DNA of 64,000 bases from Bin87 sp965220095 (GTDB lineage: Bacteria; Chloroflexota; Dehalococcoidia; Lucifugimonadales; UBA3495): positions 1,550,001 to 1,614,000 of the forward strand of contig OZ244805.1 in NCBI GenBank assembly GCA_965220095.1, read 5' to 3'. Made by a program: the position numbers and the translations under genes. The notes under the pieces are model-generated. The model was not told where the DNA came from, made no database searches, and saw only the letters and a list, made by a program, of their open reading frames with translations. Each line of letters opens with the position of its first letter. Position 1 is the stretch's first letter. Positions 23,448 to 32,690 of this stretch are shown piece after piece.

Positions 23448-26020
23448 ACCCCGGCGTCCGCAATGCGAACCAACCTAATCTCTTCATAACTATAATCATC
23501 CCCCAGCAGTTCCTTCACCGGCGCCAGACGGTCATCCCCTGCTGCCTGCAAAGCCGCCCTGATTCTCGCCGTCCGCTCCGACGACGGCAACATCGGCCCC
23601 AGGTCAACAGCTTCGCCGGCCCTTACGATCCGCTCCACGTGAGCCAGCACGGTCTGCGACGACAACCTCCGTTCCTTTGCAACCTCGTCAACAGTCAACC
23701 CCTGCTGCAGCAATCGCTGCGTCGATACGTGAGTATCGCCTAGCGGTTGATTATCAGTATCCTGCCCCAAGCGGTTCAGGCGTGATTGAATTGCGCCGGG
23801 CCGTCGGCCTAGACGAGCAGACAACTCTGTTACGTCTAACCCAGAATCATACAACCGCGCCAACTCTTGTTCCTCTGCATCAGCCCAAGCTTCATAAGCC
23901 CTTGGGTGTTCCCGGCGTATTTCATCTACGCTATATGACTCGGACCGTTCCGCTTCGGCGGATCGACTGCGACGTTCTACTTTTTTGAGCGCCCTTGCCT
24001 CAATTTGGCGGATGCGTTCCCGGCTGAGACCAAGCCGCCGACCTATTTCTGCCAGTGTACGGGGAGGACTGCCATCCAGCCCATACCGCAGTTGCAGTAT
24101 CCGTGCCTCCCTTTCGTCAAGCGTGTGCAGCACAGCCTTTATCTGATTCTTGAACACTATGTCGGATGCAGCCACGGCATCAGTAACCGCACTATCCGCG
24201 GGCGCCCATTTTACATACTCCTGTATCACCGCCAAAAACGCCTCCCCGTAGCGTTCCAGCTTCGCCGGGCCGACTCCCGACACCCGCAGCATTGCCACGC
24301 CGCTCATTGGCTTTGCCGATGCCAACTCCCGCAACGTGGCATCGCCGAACACCACAAACGCCGGCACGCCCTGCTCATCTGCCAACCGCCGCCGCCGCGC
24401 GCGCAATTCCTCGAACAAACCCGTATCGTGGGCAACCGGGCGCGACGTCGGCTGTTTACTTCTCCGCCCGCTCCGCTCTGCCGCCGCCTCCACCCGCAGC
24501 TCCAGCGTCAAACTATTCCTGCTCCGCAACCACTCCCGCCCGGCGGCAGTTACGCCGATCGTCGCATACTGGCCTGCCTCCCGCCTCAGCAGACCCTTTT
24601 CAACCAACCCGTCAGCAACCTTACGCAGACCGTTGCGGTCATAATCATCAACGATCCCGAACACACTCAGCCGGTCATGTCCCGACTCTATGACCCGCTT
24701 GTCCCGGCTGCCCAGCAGCACCAGATTGACGTAGGCGATTCCGAACCGCTCGCCGGTGCGAATCACTGCCGACAGTAATTTCTGCGCTACCTCCGTAACG
24801 TCCACCGTCTGCCGTTCCGCCAGGCACACGTCGCAGTTGCCACAGGAATCGCCGGCCATCGCCTCGCCAAAGTAGGCCAGCAAATACTTGCGCCGGCAGG
24901 TGTGGAGCCGCCCGTAGTTAACCATCTGCTGCAACTGTTGTTCCGCAGCGGCCCGGGCGTAGCCGTCCGTCATTCGCTGGATAAAATACTCCTGCTTGGC
25001 CCGGTCGCCCTCGCTGAAAAACAGCACGCAGTCGCTGGGGCCTCCGTCGCGCCCGGCCCGGCCCGTTTCCTGGTAATAGCCCTCAACCGATTTGGGCAGC
25101 GCATAATGCACCACCAACCGGATGTCCGGCTTGTCGATGCCCATTCCAAAGGCGATGGTGGCGGCAACTACGGGAACTTCGCCGTCGATAAACCGCTCCT
25201 GGGTACGGCGACGGGTTTCAGCGGCCAACCCGGCGTGATAGGCCAACGCCGGATGCCCGCTAGCCGTCAAACCCTCCGCCACTTCCTCAGTTTCCTTGCG
25301 CGAAAAGCAGTAGATGATCGCCGACTGCCCCTGCCGTTCCGCCAGCACGTCCAGCAACGAATCCCAGGCCGCTTGCCGGGGCCGCACCAGATAATTCAGA
25401 TTAGCCCGGTCAAAGCTGGACACGAACCGCTGGCAGTCTCCCAACTGCAGTTGCTCCACAATATCATCCCGCACCCGCTCGGTGGCCGTCGCCGTGAGGG
25501 CCATCATCGGCGTATCGGGAAACCGCTTTCGCAGTTCCGACAGAGTACGGTAATCAGGACGAAAATCATGTCCCCATTCGCTGATGCAATGGGCTTCATC
25601 AATGGCGATCAGCCGTAAATCCAGGGTACTCATAAACCGCTGAAAGCCGGGCTGACTCACCCGCTCCGGCGCCACGTACAGCAGGTTGACTTTACCCTCT
25701 TGCGCTCGGCGCTCTACCTGTCCGGCGGTGTAATTATCTAGGCTGCTGTTGATAAACTCGGCGGCAACGCCGTTGGCCCGTAGCCCGTCCACCTGGTCTT
25801 TCATCAGCGCAATCAGCGGAGACACCACCAGTGTCAGTCCCCCACGCGCCAGGGCCGGCAACTGGTAGCACAGCGACTTGCCCCCACCCGTCGGCATAAT
25901 CACCAGACTATGCTGCCCGGCCAGCGCATTGCCGATTATGGCCTCCTGCTGAGGCCGAAACTCATCGTAGCCGAAATGCTGCTTCAGCAGCCGGTGCAGA
26001 TTTTCGATTGCGGCTGCCAT
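23429..26020 (-). CDS. recQ: RecQ DNA helicase with sigma-70 region 4-like and extra HTH domains
   Basis: A 3'-5' helicase of 863 residues, much longer than E. coli RecQ (about 610). Order: helicase core with Walker A 'PTGGGKSLCYQLP', 'IDEAHCISEWGHDFRPDY', 'GRAGRDG'; zinc-binding Cys (CRRKYLLAYFGE... CGNCDVC, about 375-410); winged helix; HRDC (about 535-605). Then comes an unusual block: residues 628-681 ('LDEREARILQLRYGLDG', 'EIGRRLGLSRERIRQIEAR') read like region 4 of a primary sigma factor. A second helix-turn-helix (about 716-752) and an HTH_40-like tail (about 769-855) follow. Whether it binds promoter-like DNA is unknown. It is the last gene downstream of hemL. Confidence 0.93.
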   Translation of the reverse strand: MAAAIENLHRLLKQHFGYDEFRPQQEAIIGNALAGQHSLVIMPTGGGKSLCYQLPALARGGLTLVVSPLIALMKDQVDGLRANGVAAEFINSSLDNYTAGQVERRAQEGKVNLLYVAPERVSQPGFQRFMSTLDLRLIAIDEAHCISEWGHDFRPDYRTLSELRKRFPDTPMMALTATATERVRDDIVEQLQLGDCQRFVSSFDRANLNYLVRPRQAAWDSLLDVLAERQGQSAIIYCFSRKETEEVAEGLTASGHPALAYHAGLAAETRRRTQERFIDGEVPVVAATIAFGMGIDKPDIRLVVHYALPKSVEGYYQETGRAGRDGGPSDCVLFFSEGDRAKQEYFIQRMTDGYARAAAEQQLQQMVNYGRLHTCRRKYLLAYFGEAMAGDSCGNCDVCLAERQTVDVTEVAQKLLSAVIRTGERFGIAYVNLVLLGSRDKRVIESGHDRLSVFGIVDDYDRNGLRKVADGLVEKGLLRREAGQYATIGVTAAGREWLRSRNSLTLELRVEAAAERSGRRSKQPTSRPVAHDTGLFEELRARRRRLADEQGVPAFVVFGDATLRELASAKPMSGVAMLRVSGVGPAKLERYGEAFLAVIQEYVKWAPADSAVTDAVAASDIVFKNQIKAVLHTLDEREARILQLRYGLDGSPPRTLAEIGRRLGLSRERIRQIEARALKKVERRSRSAEAERSESYSVDEIRREHPRAYEAWADAEEQELARLYDSGLDVTELSARLGRRPGAIQSRLNRLGQDTDNQPLGDTHVSTQRLLQQGLTVDEVAKERRLSSQTVLAHVERIVRAGEAVDLGPMLPSSERTARIRAALQAAGDDRLAPVKELLGDDYSYEEIRLVRIADAGVKSRGE

Positions 26021-26081
26021 TGGTCACTAAACGTAGGAGCAACCACAAGGGTTGCCCCGGCGACAAATCCTTCCCTGCCGG

Positions 26082-27368
26082 TTACCCCACCGCCGCCACC
26101 GCCTCGCCAACCGCCTCTATCGCGCGGTCGATGTCGGCGTTAGTGTGGGCAATGGACACAAACCCAGCCTCAAATTGCGAGGGCGCAATGTACACTCCAC
26201 GATCCAGCAAGGCGTGGAAATACCGGCCGTAGATTGCCGCATCCGACTGCTCGACCTGCGCGAGAGACGTAACCGGGCCGGGATTGAAGAACCCGGTGAA
26301 CATGGACGCCACCCGGTTGATTGTAGACGGCACCTCTGCCCGACCGAAGGCCGCGGCGACGCCTTCGGTGAACCGCACGGCGGTGGCTTCCAGCTGCTCA
26401 TAAACGCCGGGCCGCTGCAGTTCGGTGAGCGTTGCCACGCCGGCGGCCACCGCCAGCGGGTTGCCAGACAGCGTTCCGGCCTGGTACATCGGCCCCAGCG
26501 GGGCAACCATCTGCATCACGTCCCGCCGACCGCCGTATGCGCCCACCGGCAAACCGCCGCCGATGATTTTGCCCAGCGTCGTGATGTCGGGCGTGATCCC
26601 AAAGAGCGCCTGCGCTCCCCCATAGCCCACCCGGAAGCCCGTGATCACCTCGTCAAAAATCAGCAGCGCGCCGTTGGCCTCGGTGATGCGTCGCAGATCC
26701 GCGTGGAAGCCGTCCGCCGGCGGCACCACCCCCATGTTGCCGGCCACCGGCTCCACTATGACCGCCGCGATGTCATCCGGCCAGGCATCAAACAGCGTTT
26801 CCACCGACGCCGTGTCGTTATACGTGGCCACCAGCGTCTCGGCGGCATAGGACTCGGGCACACCCGCGCTGGTTGGAATGCCGTGGGTCAACGCGCCGGA
26901 ACCGGCCTGCACCAGCAACCCATCGGCGTGGCCGTGGTAATTGCCGGCGAATTTTACAATCTTGGAACGCCCGGTAAACGCGCGCGCCAGTCGCAACGCC
27001 GACATACACGCTTCGGTGCCCGAGTTCACCAACCGCAACATGTCCACGGACGGAAACGCCTGGCAGACGATCTCGGCCAGCTGCACTTCCTGCTCCACCG
27101 GCGCGCCGAAGGACGTGCCGTCCGCCGCCGCCCGCTGCACCGCCTCAACCACCACCGGGTGAGCATGGCCCAGCGCCAGCGGCCCCCAGGAACCCAGGAA
27201 GTCAATGTACTCGTTGCCGTCCACGTCCCAAATGCGCGCGCCCTGCCCGCGGGCAATGAACGGCGGCGTGCCTTCCACCGCGCGGAAAGAACGCACCGGG
27301 CTGTTCACCCCGCCCGGAATGACCCGCTGCGCCTGCTCAAATAGCTGTTGGGACCTGGATTGTTCCAT
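26082..27368 (-). CDS. hemL: Glutamate-1-semialdehyde 2,1-aminomutase
   Basis: HemL makes 5-aminolevulinate from glutamate-1-semialdehyde in the C5 route. 428 residues, normal length. PLP marks: 'GTEACMSALRLARAFTGR', 'FDEVITGFRVG', active Lys in 'TLGKIIGGGLPVGAYGG'. Partner of HemA in the same gene cluster. Separated from hemB by the hicAB remnant. Confidence 0.95.
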   Translation of the reverse strand: MEQSRSQQLFEQAQRVIPGGVNSPVRSFRAVEGTPPFIARGQGARIWDVDGNEYIDFLGSWGPLALGHAHPVVVEAVQRAAADGTSFGAPVEQEVQLAEIVCQAFPSVDMLRLVNSGTEACMSALRLARAFTGRSKIVKFAGNYHGHADGLLVQAGSGALTHGIPTSAGVPESYAAETLVATYNDTASVETLFDAWPDDIAAVIVEPVAGNMGVVPPADGFHADLRRITEANGALLIFDEVITGFRVGYGGAQALFGITPDITTLGKIIGGGLPVGAYGGRRDVMQMVAPLGPMYQAGTLSGNPLAVAAGVATLTELQRPGVYEQLEATAVRFTEGVAAAFGRAEVPSTINRVASMFTGFFNPGPVTSLAQVEQSDAAIYGRYFHALLDRGVYIAPSQFEAGFVSIAHTNADIDRAIEAVGEAVAAVG

Positions 27369-27436
27369 GTTGTCTGTCTCCTAAATGGAGTGGGTTAGGG
27401 GTGGGGATTCTACATCAACATTTCGATTTCGCGCGC

Positions 27437-27650
27437 TCACGCCAGCATCAGACGCTCCCCCTTGGGTTCCGGTATCTGATCGCCGAACTCCCGCGCAGTG
27501 TCAATCCAGAGCCCAATGGCATGATTGACGTTTTCGAGTGCGCCTTCCTGTGTGTCTCCATGAGCCATGCAACCCGGGAAGCTCCGGCACTTCCGCTATG
27601 AAAGCGCCGTCGGCATTGCTCCAGTAAAGAATCACCTCATACTTGTACAT
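27437..27650 (-). pseudogene. hicB: hicB antitoxin gene with a +1 frameshift
   Basis: The frame from ATG 27650 reads 'MYKYEVILYWSNADGAFIAE' and 'VPELPG', then loses the family pattern. In the +1 frame it resumes at once as 'CMAHGDTQEGALENVNHAIG', 'LWIDTAREFGDQIPEPKGER' to a TGA at 27437. One extra base in the run GGGTT (about 27571-27575) explains it. The intact protein would be about 70 residues of a classic HicB; as written a wrong-frame product of about 45 residues results. Confidence 0.85.
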
Positions 27651-27892
27651 CGGTCCCTACCCAATTGGTGTTTCAGAATAACCTGCCGTACCTGATAAGG
27701 CTTGGTGTGGCTGCCATCGCGTTGCAAATTCAACCTTTCAGCTACCCCTTCCATCCTGAATATGTGGTGGCTTCCGCGTGTCCGCTCGGTGAATCCCAAT
27801 CTAGTCAACAGGGCACGCAAGTCGTCGAAACGAATGTTTGCGTCCGAGCGACCGTCAAGAATCCGCTGACGCAGCTGCGCGTAGCGTCTCAT
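27632..27892 (-). CDS. hicA: HicA-type toxin (mRNA interferase)
   Basis: An 86-residue HicA-like protein: 'RFDDLRALLTRLGFTERTRGSHHIF' contains the catalytic-His motif 'GSHHIF', and 'PYQVRQVILKHQLG' is the C-terminal helix. An N-terminal 20-residue basic extension is more than usual. It overlaps the damaged hicB start by 19 nt. An intact toxin beside a broken antitoxin is unexpected; the HicB at 9.7-10.0 kb might protect the cell, though the two antitoxins look only distantly alike. Confidence 0.82.
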   Translation of the reverse strand: MRRYAQLRQRILDGRSDANIRFDDLRALLTRLGFTERTRGSHHIFRMEGVAERLNLQRDGSHTKPYQVRQVILKHQLGRDRCTSMR

Positions 27893-27911
27893 TCTCTACA
27901 CCCTTAGCCCG

Positions 27912-28895
27912 CTACTCCTCGCCCCGCAGCCAACGGGCCACTTCTTTGGCGTGGTACGAAATGATGATGTCGGCGCCGGCCCTTCGCATGGCCGTCAGCA
28001 GTTCCAGCGTAATCGGCTTCTCATCGACCCAGCCGGCCCGCGCCGCCGCCTTCACCATCGAATATTCGCCGCTCACGTTGTAGGCGGCCAGCGGGTAGTC
28101 GTAACGCTCGCGCGCCTCTTTGATCACATCCATGTAGGCCATCGCCGGCTTCACCATCACAATGTCGGCGCCCTCGGCAATGTCCGACTCAATCTCCCGC
28201 ATCGCCATCCGCCGGTTGGCCGGGTCCATCTGGTAACTGCGCCGGTCGCCGAACTGCGGGGTGGAGTCGGCGGCGATGCGAAACGGCCCGTAGAACGATG
28301 AAGCGTATTTGGCCGCATACCCCATGATCGGAGTGTCGTCGTAGCCGTGCGCGTCCAGCGTCTCGCGGATCGCCCGCACCTGACCGTCCATCATCGACGA
28401 CGGCGCCACCATATCAGCGCCAGCCTGCACCTGCGTAAGCGCCGAGCGCGCCAGCAGCTCCAGCGTGGCGTCGTTGTCCACCTTGCCGTTGTCGATGACG
28501 CCGCAATGGCCGTGGTCGGTGTACTCGCACAGGCACACGTCGCCGATCACCATCAGTCCCGGCGCGCGCTGCTTGATGGCTCGCGTTGCTTCCTGAATGA
28601 TGCCTTCCGGGTCGTAGGCCCCACTGCCCACCGCGTCCTTGTCCGGCGGCAAACCGAACAGCAACACCGACGGTATTCCCAGCTCCACCACCTCATCAAT
28701 CTCTTCGCTCAGCCGGTCGACGGACGTGTGATAGCACCCGGGCATCGGCTCAATCTCCTGCCGAACATTCTCGCCGTGGGTAACGAACATCGGGTAGATG
28801 AAGTTGGCGGCGCTCATCCGCGTCTCACGCACCAGATCGCGCACCGACGCCTTTTCACGCACTCGTCGCAGGCGCAAATCAGGGTGTTTCAGCAT
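27912..28895 (-). CDS. hemB: Delta-aminolevulinic acid dehydratase (porphobilinogen synthase)
   Basis: HemB joins two 5-aminolevulinates to porphobilinogen. 327 residues. Seen: 'VCLCEYTDHGHCGV' (zinc-type cysteines), Schiff-base Lys regions 'GYAAKYASSFYGPFR' and 'MVKPAMAYMDVI'. Lies between hicA and cobA-hemD in the tetrapyrrole operon. Confidence 0.95.
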   Translation of the reverse strand: MLKHPDLRLRRVREKASVRDLVRETRMSAANFIYPMFVTHGENVRQEIEPMPGCYHTSVDRLSEEIDEVVELGIPSVLLFGLPPDKDAVGSGAYDPEGIIQEATRAIKQRAPGLMVIGDVCLCEYTDHGHCGVIDNGKVDNDATLELLARSALTQVQAGADMVAPSSMMDGQVRAIRETLDAHGYDDTPIMGYAAKYASSFYGPFRIAADSTPQFGDRRSYQMDPANRRMAMREIESDIAEGADIVMVKPAMAYMDVIKEARERYDYPLAAYNVSGEYSMVKAAARAGWVDEKPITLELLTAMRRAGADIIISYHAKEVARWLRGEE

Positions 28896-28920
28896 GGTGA
28901 AGCCTCCTCGTCATCGGCGA

Positions 28921-30456
28921 CTAAACGTCGCGGCCATCGGCAAAGTGGCTGACCAGCGCGTCGGCCAGCCCTTCCACATTGTGCGTCTCAGCGATTATGT
29001 CAACCCGCAACCCGCTCTCGACGGCGGTGGCGGCGGTAATCGGCCCGATGCACGCCGTAACGCTGCCGCGCAGCAAATCGCGCTGTTCGCCTAGTATTTC
29101 CAGCAGGTTTCGTACCGTAGACGAACTCGTGAAGGTTACCACATCGACCCCTTCTTGCAGCGTCTCGAGGGCCTGAACTGCAATACCCTCGGGGCGCACG
29201 TTTCGGTAGGCGGCGACCCTGCGGACGTTCGCGCCCAGCCTTGCCAGGCCGCTGGCCAACTCGTCCCGGCCAATCGCAGACCCCGGCAGCAGCGCCAGAC
29301 GGCCGTTCCAGTCCCGACCCTCCAGCTCGGCGATAACCTCTGCCGACACCGACCGTTGCGGAACGAAATCGGGCTGTATACCACGCCTGACCAGCGCATC
29401 CGAAGTCGCTGGCCCAATGGCGGCTATCGTGGCGCCGGCGAAGTAACGGGCGTCATACCCCATAGCCTGCAACCGTGCCCACACGTATTCAACGGCATTG
29501 GCGCTCGCGAAAATAATCCAGCGACCCTTCACGCTGGCCGTCTCAGTCAACGCGCCGTCCAGTTCGCCATAGTCTTCAAGCGGCCCAATCTCGATAGAGG
29601 GTAATTCGATGGGTTCCGCGCCCAACTCGGACAATAACTCAATCAGATGCGATGCCTGGGTGCGCGACCGCGTTACCAGCACGCGCTTGCCCCACAACGG
29701 GCGCCGGTCGAACCAGGCGATGTCGTCGCGCAGCGCGGCCACCTCACCGATGATTGCCACCACCGGAGACCCGATGCCGGCCGCCTTGCCGCGTTTCGCG
29801 ATGTCCGCCAGCGTCCCCGATACGGTTTTTTGCCGGCTCCACGTACCCCACTGCACCAGCGCCACCGGTGTGTCGGCGGCCATGCCATTATCCTGCAGCG
29901 TAGTGATGATTCCAGGGAGGGTCGCCCAACCCATCAGCACCACCAGCGTGCCGCCAGCCCTGGCCAATGCCGGCCACGGCGTGGACGTTGCACCCTTGGT
30001 GGGGTCTTCGCTGCCCGTAACAATGGTTACCGCCGTCGAGACGCCGCGGTGCGTTACCGGTATTCCGGCGTAGGCTGCCGCCGCAATAGCCGAGGTAACG
30101 CCCGGCACCACCTCGTAGGACACCCCGGCGTGGGCCAGCGCCATCGCTTCCTCGCCGCCACGCCCGAAGACGAACGGATCGCCGCCTTTCAGCCGCACCA
30201 CGCAACGGCCGGCCAACGCTTCCGACACCAGCAGGTCGTTGATCTCACCCTGCGACAGCGCCTGCCGTCCCCGCTCCTTGCCGACGAAGACGCTGCGGGC
30301 CGTCTCTCCGGTCAGCGTCAACAACGATGGATCCAGCAGTCGGTCGTACACGACCACATCGGCGGCGGCGAGTACTCTCGCGCCCTTCACCGTGAGCAAA
30401 CCCGGATCCCCCGGCCCTGCTCCCACCAGGTATACCTTGCCCGTTGACGCGCTCAT
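28921..30456 (-). CDS. cobA-hemD: Fused uroporphyrinogen-III methyltransferase and uroporphyrinogen-III synthase
   Basis: A two-domain protein of 511 residues. Residues 1-245 are a SAM-dependent methyltransferase (CobA/SUMT): 'VGAGPGDPGLLTVKG', 'VVYDRL', 'LKGGDPFVFGRGGEE'. Residues 260-505 are HemD: 'KRVLVTRSRTQASHLIELL', 'FASANAVEYVW', 'TFTSSSTVRNLLE'. It closes hydroxymethylbilane to uroporphyrinogen III and then methylates it to precorrin-2. The fusion commits flux toward siroheme, in keeping with SirC and AhbAB in the same operon. Confidence 0.94.
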   Translation of the reverse strand: MSASTGKVYLVGAGPGDPGLLTVKGARVLAAADVVVYDRLLDPSLLTLTGETARSVFVGKERGRQALSQGEINDLLVSEALAGRCVVRLKGGDPFVFGRGGEEAMALAHAGVSYEVVPGVTSAIAAAAYAGIPVTHRGVSTAVTIVTGSEDPTKGATSTPWPALARAGGTLVVLMGWATLPGIITTLQDNGMAADTPVALVQWGTWSRQKTVSGTLADIAKRGKAAGIGSPVVAIIGEVAALRDDIAWFDRRPLWGKRVLVTRSRTQASHLIELLSELGAEPIELPSIEIGPLEDYGELDGALTETASVKGRWIIFASANAVEYVWARLQAMGYDARYFAGATIAAIGPATSDALVRRGIQPDFVPQRSVSAEVIAELEGRDWNGRLALLPGSAIGRDELASGLARLGANVRRVAAYRNVRPEGIAVQALETLQEGVDVVTFTSSSTVRNLLEILGEQRDLLRGSVTACIGPITAATAVESGLRVDIIAETHNVEGLADALVSHFADGRDV

Positions 30457-30481
30457 TGCCCGACGCTCGACTCGGCGTACA

Positions 30482-31423
30482 CTAAACGCTGGTCAGGAGC
30501 GTGTCGGCGCCCTGCTGCCGCAGCTGCTCCCACGCCGCCGCTGCCAGGTCGGACGGATCAACCGTGGCGCCATTGACGGTGGCGCGGTAAGCCCGGCCGC
30601 CGTCGGGCGATGCCAGGAACACGTTCAGCTCCAACCGCGCAGCATCGGCGCCGACCGTATCGGCATATGCGCCCACCGGCACCTGACATCCCCCGCCCAA
30701 CGCCTCCAGAAACGACCGCTCGGCACTAACCGCCGCACCCGTAGCCTGGTGGTGCGCCGAGGACACCACTTCGCGCATCCAGCCGTCGTCCGCGCGAATC
30801 TCCACGGCCATCGCACCCTGGCCTGGCGGCGGGACAAATTCCTGCGGCGGCAGGTACTCGGTGATTACATCAGCCATGCCCAAACGGAGCAACCCGGCGG
30901 CGGCCACCACCGTTCCGTCACACTCCTCGCCCCCGGCTTTGCGGAGCCGAGTCTCCACGTTGCCCCGAATCGGCACAATGGCAACGTCGGGACGGCTGCC
31001 GGCAATCTGGGCCATCCGCCGTGGGCTGCTGGTTCCAATCAATCCCCCCGATGGATAATCCGCCAGACCCATGCCCAGGTGCGTAACCAGCACATCCCGA
31101 GGGTCGGCCCGCTCCAGCACGGCTCCGATGGTCATCCCCGCCGGCAACACGGTGGGCATATCCTTCAGGCTGTGCACCGCCATGTCGATATCGCCGTCTT
31201 CCAGGCGGCGCTCAATCTCTTTGACGAACACGCCCAGGCCCATTCCGGCCAACGGCGCGGTCTGATTGGCGTCGCCCTGGGTTGTAACCGTTACAACCTC
31301 AAAGGACACGTCGGGGAACGCGGCCTGCAAGATAGCCAGCGTCAAATCAGTCTGGATCAGGGCCAGCCGGCTACCCCTGGTGCCCACCCGCACCACGGTG
31401 CGCGGCCCTTTAGCGGCGGCCAC
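30482..31423 (-). CDS. hemC: Hydroxymethylbilane synthase (porphobilinogen deaminase)
   Basis: HemC polymerises four porphobilinogens. Family marks: 'VVRVGTRGSRLALIQTD', 'SLKDMPT' and the cofactor Cys in 'GGCQVPVGAYA'. No ATG fits: GTG at 31423 (313 residues, AGGGA just upstream, 14-nt overlap with hemA) or GTG at 31396 (304 residues, AGGG 8 nt upstream) are both possible; upstream codons overlap hemA further and look non-coding. Confidence 0.92.
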   Translation of the reverse strand: MAAAKGPRTVVRVGTRGSRLALIQTDLTLAILQAAFPDVSFEVVTVTTQGDANQTAPLAGMGLGVFVKEIERRLEDGDIDMAVHSLKDMPTVLPAGMTIGAVLERADPRDVLVTHLGMGLADYPSGGLIGTSSPRRMAQIAGSRPDVAIVPIRGNVETRLRKAGGEECDGTVVAAAGLLRLGMADVITEYLPPQEFVPPPGQGAMAVEIRADDGWMREVVSSAHHQATGAAVSAERSFLEALGGGCQVPVGAYADTVGADAARLELNVFLASPDGGRAYRATVNGATVDPSDLAAAAWEQLRQQGADTLLTSV

Positions 31424-32690
31424 GGTCCCTGCCGGGTTTGACGTCGGTGTCGAAGAGTTGTTGGGCCACCGGAAACACCGAACTGCTGTCGCCGGTACGC
31501 AGCCCAACCGTCGGCTGATGCAGCAACTTCTTGACCAACGCAGCAGTCATGGCGTGTAGCCTTTCCGCTGTTGCGCCATCTGCATCGGCGCCCAGCAGTT
31601 TGAGCGTCCGCTCCACTTCCAGCCGGCGCACTCGCTCCGCGCGCTGACGCATCGCCGCAACCAGTTCCAGCGTGTCCGACGAATTCCACCGCTCGACGAA
31701 CCTGGTCCATTCCTCGTCGATAATTACGGTCGCAGCACTTACCTCGGCGTCCAGAGTGTCCAGCGCGGTTTCCGCGACCTGGCCCAGCGCGTCAATGTCG
31801 TACAGCCGCACGCCATCCAGCTCCGCCACCGCGGGCTCGACATCGCGCGGAACCGCAATGTCAATCAGCATCAACGGCTCTGAAGCGCCCCGGTTGCGCA
31901 AGGCTTCGGACACCATCCCGGCATCTACCACGTAACCGGGCGAACCCGTGCTGCTAATTACCAAATCGGCGTCGGCCAGCGCGCTCTGCAGACCCTCAAA
32001 AGGCACCGCGACGCCGCCCAGCTCTTTTGCCAGGTCTTCCGCGCGCCACTGAGTGCGGTTGGCAACGGTAATCGCCTTGACCCCAGCGTCGCCCAGCGCC
32101 CGGGCCACCATGCGACCCGCATCGCCGGCCCCGATGACCAGCGCCCGACGATTATCCAGTCGGTCGAACATCCCCCTGGCCAGCTGCACGGCCGCCCGAC
32201 TCACCGACCGCGAGTGGCGGCCAATGTTGGTTTCACGATGCACCCGTCGGCCGGCCCGCAGGGCGCCGTGGAACACCCTGGTTAACGGGCTCTGCACGAA
32301 TCCCGTTTGGCTGGCCGTGCTGAAGGATGCGCGCACCTGCCCCAAAATCTGCCGCTCTCCCACAATCATTGATTCCAGGCCGCCAGCTACCCGGAACAGA
32401 TGCTGCACACACTCGCCTTCCCAAGCCTGATACAGGTGCCGTTCCAGCGCCGACCCTTCGATCCCCGAATAGCCAATCAGAAAATTGCCGACGCGCCCCA
32501 CCAGGCCAATATCGTCCCGGTCGTAGGTGTAAATCTCCGTGCGGTTGCAGGTGGACAGAATCACCGACTGCGGCACGTAGGCCGCGAGTTGTTCCAACGC
32601 GTCGGGCAACTGTTCCCGCTCCACGCTCAACCGCTCGCGCACGTCCACCGGCGCCGTGCGGTGGTCCAGTCCCAGCACTAGCAGGCTCAA
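31410..32690 (-). CDS. hemA: Glutamyl-tRNA reductase
   Basis: HemA reduces glutamyl-tRNA to glutamate-1-semialdehyde, the first step of the C5 route. 426 residues. Marks: 'LGLDHRTAPVDVRERL', catalytic Cys in 'ILSTCNRTEIY', Rossmann 'ALVIGAGDAGRMVARAL', C-terminal dimerisation helices. The start is a TTG at 32690: it has GGAGG 7 nt upstream and overlaps the sirC stop as TTGA. A longer frame to 32747 would intrude into sirC. Confidence 0.94.
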   Translation of the reverse strand: MSLLVLGLDHRTAPVDVRERLSVEREQLPDALEQLAAYVPQSVILSTCNRTEIYTYDRDDIGLVGRVGNFLIGYSGIEGSALERHLYQAWEGECVQHLFRVAGGLESMIVGERQILGQVRASFSTASQTGFVQSPLTRVFHGALRAGRRVHRETNIGRHSRSVSRAAVQLARGMFDRLDNRRALVIGAGDAGRMVARALGDAGVKAITVANRTQWRAEDLAKELGGVAVPFEGLQSALADADLVISSTGSPGYVVDAGMVSEALRNRGASEPLMLIDIAVPRDVEPAVAELDGVRLYDIDALGQVAETALDTLDAEVSAATVIIDEEWTRFVERWNSSDTLELVAAMRQRAERVRRLEVERTLKLLGADADGATAERLHAMTAALVKKLLHQPTVGLRTGDSSSVFPVAQQLFDTDVKPGRDRGRR

